Below, in pieces: positions 1 to 4,243 of a DNA stretch of 5,411 nt. Position 1 is the stretch's first letter; every line of letters begins with the position of its first letter. Source of the DNA: an uncultured Treponema sp. (lineage in GTDB: Bacteria; Spirochaetota; Spirochaetia; Treponematales; Treponemataceae); the NCBI GenBank assembly GCA_946538795.1, contig CAMNGY010000138.1, forward strand, positions 1 to 5,411, in the 5' to 3' direction. The translations under genes and the position numbers were made by a program. Below the pieces are notes generated by a model. It was not told where the DNA came from. It did not search any database and was given only the letters and a program-made list of their open reading frames with translations.

Positions 1-267
1 ACGTCCAGCGCGCTGGCCGTAGCCGAGGCAAAGGGGGTCATTACCCTCTGCCTGCCCCAGCAGGCCATACCTCTTTCAATGTATACCCCGAACCAGATAA
101 AGACCGCCGTGACCGGCACAAGCTCCGCCGACAAGGAAACCGTGGAGCTGTATGTCAAGCTCCTGCTGAACCTGAAGACCGAACCCAAGCCCGACCATGC
201 CGCCGATGCCCTTGCCGGGGCCATAACCCACATACATTCCTCGTTGCAGGGGCTGGGCAGGCGCTGA
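1..267 (+). CDS. ruvC: Crossover junction endodeoxyribonuclease RuvC, C-terminal part (5' end outside window)
   Basis: RuvC is the dimeric, Mg2+-dependent nuclease that resolves Holliday junctions together with the RuvAB branch migration motor in homologous recombination. The reading frame is open from base 1 and gives the last 88 residues before TGA; the family is usually 160-175 residues, so about half is missing upstream. Visible family signatures are the YTPNQIKTAVTG segment (matching E. coli YAARQVKQTVVG), the ADKETV helix, and the C-terminal PDHAADALAGAITH motif. In that motif H66 and D69 of the fragment occupy the positions of E. coli D138 and D141; histidine at the first position is also found in Thermus RuvC, so the active site looks intact. 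The first two catalytic acidic residues lie upstream of the window. The ATG at 79 is internal, not a start. No ruvA or ruvB follows; the next gene has its own promoter. Confidence 0.93.
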   Translation, partial: TSSALAVAEAKGVITLCLPQQAIPLSMYTPNQIKTAVTGTSSADKETVELYVKLLLNLKTEPKPDHAADALAGAITHIHSSLQGLGRR

Positions 268-300
268 GCCTTCTCTTCCCCGCTGTTTCTGCTAGAAGTA

Positions 301-330
301 TTGAACCCGCAGGAACTTTTATGTTACAAT
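301..330 (+). promoter_or_regulatory. Sigma-70-type promoter with extended -10 for the symporter gene
   Basis: TTGAAC at 301-306 and TACAAT at 325-330 are separated by 18 bases, and TG at 322-323 forms an extended -10 (TGTTACAAT). Predicted transcription start is near 337, giving a leader of roughly 40 bases before the ATG at 376. It lies in the 108-base gap between ruvC and the transporter, so the transporter can be expressed independently. Prediction only, but the match is good. Confidence 0.5.
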
Positions 331-365
331 GTCCCATCATAAAAAGGGCGCGGATTGCGTTCGCT

Positions 366-369
366 GGAG
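366..369 (+). promoter_or_regulatory. Ribosome binding site of the symporter gene
   Basis: GGAG six bases before the ATG at 376 fixes the start of the transporter. It agrees with the protein, because the first membrane helix begins about 13 residues after this methionine, as in the family. Confidence 0.6.
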
Positions 370-375
370 TAGAAT

Positions 376-1773
376 ATGGGCGATCAAGGGCGTGAAACGC
401 TTGGAAGCAGGCTGGGGTTCCTCTTCCTGTCGGCTGGTTGTGCGATTGGTCTGGGAAATGTGTGGCGTTTCCCTTTCATCACGGGAAAATACGGCGGGGC
501 GGCCTTTGTCCTGATTTACCTGTTTTTCCTTGTCATCCTGGGGCTTCCGGTGATGGTGTGCGAATTCGCCGTGGGACGCGCGTCGCACAGGAGCATGGCG
601 GCCGCTTTTGAGAAGCTGGAGCCGGCTGGAACCAAGTGGCACTGCTACAACATCTTCGCCGTCGCAGGAAATTACCTTCTCATGATGTTCTACACGGTGG
701 TTTCCGGCTGGTTCCTCAAGTATTTCTTTGAGACTTTGTCCGGCAAATTTGCTGATATGACCCCTGACCAGATAGGTGCCGCGTTCGGCGCGACGGTGGG
801 GAACCCCGTATCGCTGCTTGTCTGGATGGCGGTGGTAATCGTACTGGGCTTCGGTTCCTGTTTCCTGGGCTTGCAGAAAGGGGTCGAGCGCATCACTAAA
901 TTCATGATGTCCGCCCTCTTCGTGATTATGGTGGGGCTTGCGGTCTATGTGGCCTTCCTGCCGGGCAGCGGGGCAGGCTATGCGTTCTACCTGAAGCCCG
1001 ACTTCAAGGCCCTCGTTGGCGGGGAGCACGGGGTGTGGGACACGATTTATGCCGCGATGGGGCAGGCTTTCTTCACGCTCAGCCTGGGCATAGGTTCCAT
1101 GGAGATTTTCGGCTCTTACATAGACAAGAAGCACTCGCTGACAGGCGAGGCCCTCCGCGTCATAGGGCTGGACACCTTCGTCGCAATCTGCGCGGGGCTC
1201 ATTATCTTCCCGTCATGCGCGGCGTTCGGCGTGGAATCCTCATCCGGCGCGGGCCTGGCTTTCGTTTCGCTTCCCAACGTGTTCAACGCGATGGGGCCTG
1301 TGGCAGGGCGCATCGTCGGTGCCTTCTTCTTCCTGTTCATGTCTTTCGCCGCTCTTTCCACGGTGGTGGCGGTGTTCGAGAACATCGTCGCTTTCCCCAT
1401 GGACCGCTTTGGCTGGTCCAGGCGCAAGTCCGTCCTGGTGAACTTTGTGGTAATCCTGCTGCTGGCTGCGCCCGCCGCGCTTGGAATGAACGTCTGGTCA
1501 TCCGTGCACTTCGGCAAGCATATCGGTTCCATAGACGCTCTGGAGGACTTCATCGTAAGCCAGAACCTGCTTCCGCTCGGCTCCCTGATTTTCCTCCTCT
1601 TCTGTACCTGGAACAAGGGCTGGGGCTGGGATAAATTCGTGGCCGAGGCGGATACCGGAGAGGGCCTCAAGTTCCCCCGGAACAAGCTGGTCCGCTTCTA
1701 CCTGCGCTACATAGCGCCGCTGATTATCCTGGTCGTGTTCGTAGCCGGCTACTTTGATATTTTCGGGAAATAA
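376..1773 (+). CDS. Sodium-dependent transporter, neurotransmitter:sodium symporter (NSS/SNF) family
   Basis: Inner-membrane symporter of the LeuT/MhsT/Tyt1 family that uses the Na+ gradient to import a small solute, most often an amino acid; the substrate cannot be read from the sequence. The product has 465 residues and about 11 hydrophobic segments (first at about 14-34, last near the C-terminus), the form common in bacteria. Helix 1 has the signature GCAIGLGNVWRFPF (residues 21-34), with N28 at the LeuT Na1 ligand N27 and R31 at the gate arginine R30. Helix 6 has TLSLGIGSMEIF, with G238 and G240 at the unwound stretch and T234 at LeuT T254. Helix 8 has SFAALST, with S328-T329 matching the Na2 ligands T354-S355. 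D266 in the LDT motif of helix 7 may replace chloride, as proposed for other bacterial members. The start is supported by GGAG at 366. The long antisense frames inside it are shadows. Confidence 0.95.
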   Translation: MGDQGRETLGSRLGFLFLSAGCAIGLGNVWRFPFITGKYGGAAFVLIYLFFLVILGLPVMVCEFAVGRASHRSMAAAFEKLEPAGTKWHCYNIFAVAGNYLLMMFYTVVSGWFLKYFFETLSGKFADMTPDQIGAAFGATVGNPVSLLVWMAVVIVLGFGSCFLGLQKGVERITKFMMSALFVIMVGLAVYVAFLPGSGAGYAFYLKPDFKALVGGEHGVWDTIYAAMGQAFFTLSLGIGSMEIFGSYIDKKHSLTGEALRVIGLDTFVAICAGLIIFPSCAAFGVESSSGAGLAFVSLPNVFNAMGPVAGRIVGAFFFLFMSFAALSTVVAVFENIVAFPMDRFGWSRRKSVLVNFVVILLLAAPAALGMNVWSSVHFGKHIGSIDALEDFIVSQNLLPLGSLIFLLFCTWNKGWGWDKFVAEADTGEGLKFPRNKLVRFYLRYIAPLIILVVFVAGYFDIFGK

Positions 1774-1779
1774 AAACCT

Positions 1780-1843
1780 CACCGGCAGCGTGTCCGGGGC
1801 CGTTGGTCCGGCGTTGCCAAGATAAAAAAAACGCACCGGCAGC
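1780..1843. repeat. 10-bp direct repeat: terminator arm duplicated after the symporter stop
   Basis: CACCGGCAGC occurs at 1780-1789, seven bases after the symporter stop codon, and again at 1834-1843 as one arm of the minus-strand terminator. Either copy can pair with CTGCCGGTG at 1849-1857. In the symporter mRNA this would allow two alternative stems; the stem-loop could at least form a 3'-end structure for that mRNA, but it has no T-run on the plus strand. Confidence 0.6.
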
Positions 1844-1859
1844 TTTCACTGCCGGTGCG
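1824..1859 (-). terminator. Strong intrinsic terminator facing the minus strand
   Basis: The arms 1832-1842 (CGCACCGGCAG) and 1849-1859 (CTGCCGGTGCG) form a perfect 11-bp GC-rich stem with a six-base loop. Eight A at 1824-1831 read as eight T directly after the stem on the minus strand. On the plus strand the hairpin is followed by GGCTGCGG, so it does not serve the symporter gene as a classic terminator. It must end a transcript coming from the right on the minus strand; the nearest coding region there ends at 2261. Confidence 0.9.
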
Positions 1860-1956
1860 GGCTGCGGCTTCCTGGTGACTTCGTCTATGAAGCTTTGAAG
1901 CATTCAACCGTTAGAATCTTAGACTGTTAAACTGCCGAAAAAGACTGATCCCAAAA
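1824..1956 (-). ncRNA. Candidate small RNA (about 130 nt) ending at the terminator
   Basis: A minus-strand transcript starting about seven bases after the TATAAT at 1968-1963 and ending in the T-run at 1824-1831 would be about 130 nt. It holds no open frame with a ribosome binding site. Internal pairing is modest (for example CTTC/GAAG around 1875-1890) apart from the terminator stem. I do not recognise it as 6S RNA, tmRNA, RNase P RNA, SRP RNA or a known riboswitch. The alternative is that this is only the 3' end of the long mRNA of the gene at 2261-2839. Confidence 0.3.
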
Positions 1957-1962
1957 CCAATG

Positions 1963-1993
1963 ATTATAAAGCGATACAGGATTGCAGCGATAA
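1963..1993 (-). promoter_or_regulatory. Possible minus-strand promoter for the candidate small RNA
   Basis: The minus strand reads TATAAT at 1968-1963, a perfect -10. The best -35 is TTATCG at 1993-1988 with a 19-base spacer, only three of six matches to TTGACA, so the -35 is weak. Its position about 100 bases upstream of an orphan terminator is the main reason to list it. Confidence 0.3.
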
Positions 1994-2088
1994 CGGCACA
2001 GAGAGGCGGGAAGCGTCATTGCGCTGCCCGCACCAGACCCGTAATGGGGAGTGCCAGACCTTTGCCAGGCAAAGGCATCCGGCTTCGT

Positions 2089-2112
2089 TGATTACAGTTT
2101 TACGTGTAATCA
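2089..2112. repeat. Perfect spaced palindrome TGATTACA-N8-TGTAATCA
   Basis: Two exact 8-base inverted arms with an 8-base spacer. As RNA it is an 8-bp AT-rich hairpin; as DNA it has the half-site spacing of a dimeric repressor operator. No start of a gene is nearby, which favours the hairpin reading. Confidence 0.6.
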
Positions 2113-2260
2113 CCTCCGTCACCAGGAATCCCAGTCCCGGAGCTGCCTCCGGGCAGGGCGGGAAGGCGGACAGGCCGTCTTCCCAAGACCGCAACCAGAA
2201 CGCGGTTCCTCGCGGGTTGCCCCGGACGATGCCGCGCGGTTTCCGATAAAATCAGGGGGA

Positions 2261-2839
2261 CTAAAGCAGATCCTCCGGCATTTCCCAGTCCACCTTCTGC
2301 GTCGCGTTGAAGGCCGAAATCTCGTCGCGCACGGCCTCAAGCTCCTTGGTCAGGCTCTTTTTCAGCTGAACAAGGCTCATTCCCAGGGCGGACTCATCCA
2401 GCATGGGGTAGTTGTAGATGGTGACGTCGTAACGCCGGAAGTTGCCCTTGTTGTCGGATGTCTCGTAGTCTATTCTGTTTTCGGTGCTGGTCGCAGCGAC
2501 CTGACGCTCCTTTTCCAGAAGCCTCTCCACGTACAGGAGCTTGGACTTGACGGCGGTTTCCTTGAACAAAAGCTCGTGCCCCCGCTGGTTGCAGGACTCT
2601 ATCGCCATGTTGAGCGAGAGGCATGCGTCCGTTATGGCGAAAAGTTTCCTCACGGCCTCGGCGTAAGCCAGTCCGTCCAGCTTCTTGAGCTTTTCGCATC
2701 GCTTCTGGGCGAGCGCGGACTCGTCTGCGGCGGCTCCTTCGAACGAGAGCACGTAGGGTACGTCCTCCAGCATGTTGCTGAGCTTTGACGCCGCGACCTT
2801 AAGCTCGGACCTGACTCGCATGGCTTTCTGAATGTTCAT
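2261..2839 (-). CDS. Helical protein resembling the DIP1984/septicolysin-like family
   Basis: The product has 192 residues, no signal peptide and no membrane helix, so it is probably cytoplasmic. It is largely helical and charged. The N-terminus (MNIQKAMRVRSELKVAASKL) resembles the opening helix of DIP1984-family proteins; the middle (LNMAIESCNQRG, then a helix with KSKLLYVERLLEKERQV) and the C-terminal helix ending near QKVDWEMPEDLL follow the same pattern of long helices with a short tryptophan-containing end. The family is usually nearer 150 residues and its molecular role is not established, so no function is assigned. The start at 2839 is chosen over in-frame codons up to 2899 because AGGAGG stands four bases upstream and the predicted promoter lies within the longer frame. 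It is divergent from ilvN. The 245-codon plus-strand frame over it is a shadow. Family call is by recollection of pattern, not by search. Confidence 0.85.
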   Translation of the reverse strand: MNIQKAMRVRSELKVAASKLSNMLEDVPYVLSFEGAAADESALAQKRCEKLKKLDGLAYAEAVRKLFAITDACLSLNMAIESCNQRGHELLFKETAVKSKLLYVERLLEKERQVAATSTENRIDYETSDNKGNFRRYDVTIYNYPMLDESALGMSLVQLKKSLTKELEAVRDEISAFNATQKVDWEMPEDLL

Positions 2840-2843
2840 GGAA

Positions 2844-2849
2844 CCTCCT
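2844..2849 (-). promoter_or_regulatory. Ribosome binding site, AGGAGG, of the DIP1984-like gene
   Basis: The minus strand reads AGGAGG at 2849-2844, four bases before the ATG at 2839. It decides this start against the longer in-frame alternatives, none of which has such a site. Confidence 0.8.
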
Positions 2850-2870
2850 GTTTGAACTTGTGATTGCATC

Positions 2871-2899
2871 AGTATACAACTTGTCCCTCGTTTCCGCAA
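2871..2899 (-). promoter_or_regulatory. Sigma-70-type promoter of the DIP1984-like gene
   Basis: On the minus strand TTGCGG (2899-2894) and TATACT (2876-2871) are separated by exactly 17 bases. Transcription would start near 2864, leaving a leader of about 25 bases with the AGGAGG site in it. It faces away from the ilvN promoter at 3025-3052. Confidence 0.65.
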
Positions 2900-3019
2900 G
2901 CAAGCGCGGGCTGTAGCGTGGTTTTAGCGGGGTCGGGTTTTTCTGAGGCGGGCACATCCCTGGTAATGGGGCGTAATGCCGGCTCAAAGCCGCCTCAAAG
3001 CCGCCTCAAAGCAAGCGCG
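2898..3019. repeat. Exact 11-bp direct repeat beside both divergent promoters
   Basis: AAGCAAGCGCG occurs at 2898-2908, overlapping the outer edge of the minus-strand -35, and at 3009-3019, five bases upstream of the ilvN -35. The copies are 111 bases apart. An 11-base match within so short a region is unlikely by chance, and the placement suggests a shared protein-binding site for the two promoters; this is inference. Confidence 0.45.
2979..3011 (+). repeat. Three tandem 11-bp repeats upstream of the ilvN promoter
   Basis: Units are 2979-2989 (CCGGCTCAAAG), 2990-3000 and 3001-3011 (both CCGCCTCAAAG); the first differs by one base. The 11-base period is close to one turn of the helix, so the same face of DNA is presented three times. 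The array ends 13 bases before the -35 at 3025, a position typical of activator sites. Confidence 0.75.
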
Positions 3020-3024
3020 TCCAC

Positions 3025-3052
3025 TTGACTTTCCCCCTTCTATGGGTAAAAT
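3025..3052 (+). promoter_or_regulatory. Sigma-70-type promoter of ilvN
   Basis: TTGACT (3025-3030, five of six consensus bases) and TAAAAT (3047-3052) are separated by 16 bases. The start would be near 3059, leaving a leader of only about 19 bases, too short for a leader-peptide attenuator of the kind known for enterobacterial ilv operons. Confidence 0.65.
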
Positions 3053-3066
3053 AGAAGAAATTCAAC

Positions 3067-3071
3067 AGAGG
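3067..3071 (+). promoter_or_regulatory. Ribosome binding site of ilvN
   Basis: AGAGG with a six-base spacer to the ATG at 3078. It selects this start over the in-frame ATG at 2976, which lies upstream of the predicted promoter, and over the ATG at 3090. Confidence 0.7.
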
Positions 3072-3077
3072 TGCCCA

Positions 3078-3584
3078 ATGCTTAATTCTATGGAAGAAAA
3101 ATACGTCCTGTCCGTGCTGGTGCAAAACCATGCTGGTGTCCTGAGCCGCGTGTCCGGCCTGTTCAGCCGCCGTGGCTACAACATTGACTCCCTTACGGTC
3201 TGCGAGACTTCCGACCCTGAGAAGTCCAGGATGACGATTGTGGTCCGCGGGGACGAGCATATCCTTGACCAGATAGAGAAGCAGCTTTCCAAGCTGGTGG
3301 AAGTAATCTCCATAGAGCACTGCAAGCCTTCGGAAACCTGCCAGAGGGAGATGGCCCTCATAAAAGTCAGGGCAGGTGGTCCCAACCGCGCTGTCATACT
3401 TGAGACCTGCAACATCTTCCGTGCCCATATAGTGGATGTGGCGGCCGAGTCCCTCATCGTCGAGGCGACGGGCAGCGAGGACAAGATTTCGTCCCTTATC
3501 CGCCTGCTGGAGCCGTATGGAATCCTGGAGTTGCTCAAGTCCGGACTTACCGCGATGGATCGTGGCTCAAAGGTGATGAAATAA
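3078..3584 (+). CDS. ilvN: Acetolactate (acetohydroxyacid) synthase small regulatory subunit
   Basis: IlvN/IlvH binds the catalytic subunit IlvB/IlvI, raises its activity and makes it sensitive to valine; the enzyme is the first common step of valine, leucine and isoleucine synthesis. The product has 168 residues, the normal length. Residues about 9-84 are an ACT domain that aligns closely with E. coli IlvH: VLVQNHAGVLSRVSGLFSRR followed by GYNIDSLTV. N17 and G20 match IlvH N11 and G14, and N35 matches N29, positions where changes relieve valine inhibition, so valine feedback is likely kept. The C-terminal ACT-like domain (IFRAHIVDV, then the end GLTAMDRGSKVMK) is complete. No ilvB precedes it and no ilvC follows; the gene stands alone with its own promoter, divergent from a DIP1984-like gene and convergent with an unknown gene. 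The longer frame from 2976 is rejected because it begins upstream of the promoter. Confidence 0.96.
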   Translation: MLNSMEEKYVLSVLVQNHAGVLSRVSGLFSRRGYNIDSLTVCETSDPEKSRMTIVVRGDEHILDQIEKQLSKLVEVISIEHCKPSETCQREMALIKVRAGGPNRAVILETCNIFRAHIVDVAAESLIVEATGSEDKISSLIRLLEPYGILELLKSGLTAMDRGSKVMK

Positions 3585-3596
3585 ACAGGAATCCAG

Positions 3597-3611
3597 AAAA
3601 GCCTCGCTTTT
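3597..3611. terminator. Weak palindrome in the convergent gap, possible two-way terminator
   Basis: AAAAGC (3597-3602) and GCTTTT (3606-3611) form a 6-bp stem with a three-base loop, 13 bases after the ilvN stop and about 50 bases from the stop of the convergent minus gene. The A and T flanks are symmetrical, as in bidirectional terminators, but only two GC pairs make it weak. Confidence 0.25.
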
Positions 3612-3615
3612 GCCG

Positions 3616-3649
3616 TGGATGTGCCGGGCAGCGTTTTGGATGTGCCGGG
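3616..3649. repeat. 13-bp direct repeat with 21-bp period between convergent genes
   Basis: TGGATGTGCCGGG occurs exactly at 3616-3628 and 3637-3649. The 21-base period equals two helical turns. The core GGATGTGCC also appears in inverted orientation (GGCACATCC) at 2951-2959, so copies flank ilvN on both sides. Meaning unknown. Confidence 0.6.
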
Positions 3650-3661
3650 GATGTCAGCTTC

Positions 3662-4174
3662 TCAATGCGATGCCGTGTTAAGTTGGGAGACCTTGTGCCA
3701 TCGTTCTTCCCAGACTTCCCAGGAACTTCCCTTAAATTCCACCCGGCCCGTGCGGAACACGCGGGGGCGGATGGGAAATTTTTCCTGCCCCTCAAACTGG
3801 GGCAGTTCCTGCAGGGGGGCCGTTGCGTTTCCGTCCGGCCTGCTGCTGTCCTGCCCGCTTCCTTCCGTTGTTCTGCCGTCTGTTGTTCTGCCGTCCGGCC
3901 AACTTCCTTCCAGCCGTGCGAATTCAATCCTGAGCCTCAAGGTTTCTCCTCCTGCGTATGTCATCTCTACGGGAAAGAAGAAGCTCCCGTCTTCCTGCTG
4001 GGGAGCACGGATGGTGCAGGCCGAAAAGCCTCCTTCCGGAAGCTTGTCAGCGAATGCGTAGAGGGGAAAGCGGGGAAAGACGGTTTGGCGGCAGCTGTTG
4101 TAGGCGCGTATGAAGGACTTCGCCGCTTTTGCCAGGTCCAGCGCCGTGTCTTTTTGGGGCATAAAGGCTTGCAT
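3662..4174 (-). CDS. Probable exported protein of unknown function; start codon unresolved
   Basis: I do not recognise this family. From the first ATG (4174) the frame has 170 codons with GC-rich third positions and a balanced acidic/basic composition, unlike the cysteine-rich plus-strand frame over the same bases, so the minus strand is taken as coding. The frame stays open upstream to a TAG at 4240-4238, and codons from about 4213 to 4174 encode KILEFFALFVYTLA, which looks like a signal peptide with a cleavage site after TLA or AMQA. No ATG, GTG or TTG lies in that extension and no Shine-Dalgarno site precedes 4174. Residues about 103-125 are a polar, low-complexity linker (DGRTT twice) joining an N-terminal part with LRLRIEFARLEGSW and a C-terminal part with VEFKGSSWEVWEERWHKV. 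Divergent from the gene at 4223. It may be a real gene with an unusual start, or one that has lost its start. Confidence 0.6.
   Translation of the reverse strand: MQAFMPQKDTALDLAKAAKSFIRAYNSCRQTVFPRFPLYAFADKLPEGGFSACTIRAPQQEDGSFFFPVEMTYAGGETLRLRIEFARLEGSWPDGRTTDGRTTEGSGQDSSRPDGNATAPLQELPQFEGQEKFPIRPRVFRTGRVEFKGSSWEVWEERWHKVSQLNTASH
3867..3895 (-). repeat. Tandem 15-bp duplication inside the unknown minus gene
   Basis: GTTGTTCTGCCGTC (plus-strand reading) is repeated exactly at 3867-3880 and 3882-3895 with a period of 15 bases. It keeps the frame and encodes DGRTT twice, in the polar linker of the protein. A recent in-frame slippage event is likely. Confidence 0.8.
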
Positions 4175-4184
4175 AGCAAGAGTG

Positions 4185-4213
4185 TAGACAAAAAGCGCAA
4201 AAAACTCTAGTAT
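4185..4213 (+). promoter_or_regulatory. Possible promoter giving a nearly leaderless mRNA
   Basis: TAGACA (4185-4190, five of six to TTGACA) and TAGTAT (4208-4213, four of six to TATAAT) are separated by 17 bases. Transcription would begin near 4220, only about three bases before the ATG at 4223. No Shine-Dalgarno site is present upstream of that ATG, which agrees with a leaderless message. Confidence 0.4.
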
Positions 4214-4243
4214 TTTGCTTGTATGAACCGTAGGATACTAGAG
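4205..4243. repeat. 39-bp dyad centred on the start codon at 4223; possible operator
   Basis: CTCTAGTAT (4205-4213) and ATACTAGAG (4235-4243) are exact inverted 9-base arms around a 21-base spacer. The centre falls on base 4224, the T of the ATG. The left arm overlaps the predicted -10. Each arm carries TAGTAT in the direction of one of the two divergent genes, so it could act on both. Confidence 0.55.

Larger units (their letters stand above)
1774..2260. other. Gene-free stretch, rich in inverted repeats; possible structured RNA or dispersed repeat
   Basis: No frame here has a ribosome binding site, a family resemblance or convincing codon use. Several inverted repeats lie close together: 2006-2015 with 2022-2031 (GCGGGAAGCG/CGCTGCCCGC, one mismatch, six-base loop); CCTTTGC/GCAAAGG around 2058-2074; 2089-2096 with 2105-2112; 2136-2142 with 2147-2153 (CCCGGAG/CTCCGGG, four-base loop); 2160-2169 with 2175-2184 (ten pairs including one G-U if the plus strand is transcribed, an A-C mismatch if the minus is); and 2191-2196 with 2215-2220 (GCAACC/GGTTGC) enclosing CGCG/CGCG. 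This density is unusual for plain intergenic DNA. Strand and function are undecided; the orphan minus-strand terminator at 1824-1859 favours minus-strand transcription. I tested it by eye against the conserved cores of tmRNA, RNase P RNA, 4.5S RNA, cobalamin, TPP, SAM and T-box elements and found no match. Confidence 0.45.

Noticed and set aside
337..1134. 265-codon minus-strand frame antisense to the symporter
   Set aside because: The plus strand encodes a full NSS transporter with all signature residues; the antisense frame is histidine- and arginine-rich with no family resemblance, the usual shadow of a GC-biased gene.
1964..2194. 76-codon minus-strand frame (start TTG) in the gene-free stretch, in the same frame as the gene that stops at 2261
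   Set aside because: No ribosome binding site at usable distance, odd composition, and two in-frame stops (TAG at 2261-2263, TGA shortly after) separate it from the upstream gene. The hairpins explain the base pattern better.
1860..2260. tmRNA, RNase P RNA, 4.5S RNA, 6S RNA or a common riboswitch
   Set aside because: None of the conserved cores I could check by eye (for example the tRNA-like T arm, the GAGGAAAGTCC core, the GGAAG-AGCAGCC loop) is present on either strand. A covariance-model search would be decisive.
2051..2788. 245-codon plus-strand frame over the DIP1984-like gene
   Set aside because: It starts within the gene-free stretch with no ribosome binding site, while the minus frame has AGGAGG, a 17-spaced promoter and a family-like helical sequence.
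2976..3077. Upstream 34-codon extension of ilvN to the ATG at 2976
   Set aside because: It lies across the tandem repeats and upstream of the TTGACT-N16-TAAAAT promoter, and the extra residues have no counterpart in IlvN/IlvH; the ATG at 3078 has AGAGG at the right distance.
3665..4210. 181-codon plus-strand frame opposite the unknown minus gene
   Set aside because: Cysteine-rich, no ribosome binding site, and the minus frame has the better third-position pattern and a signal-peptide-like N-terminus.
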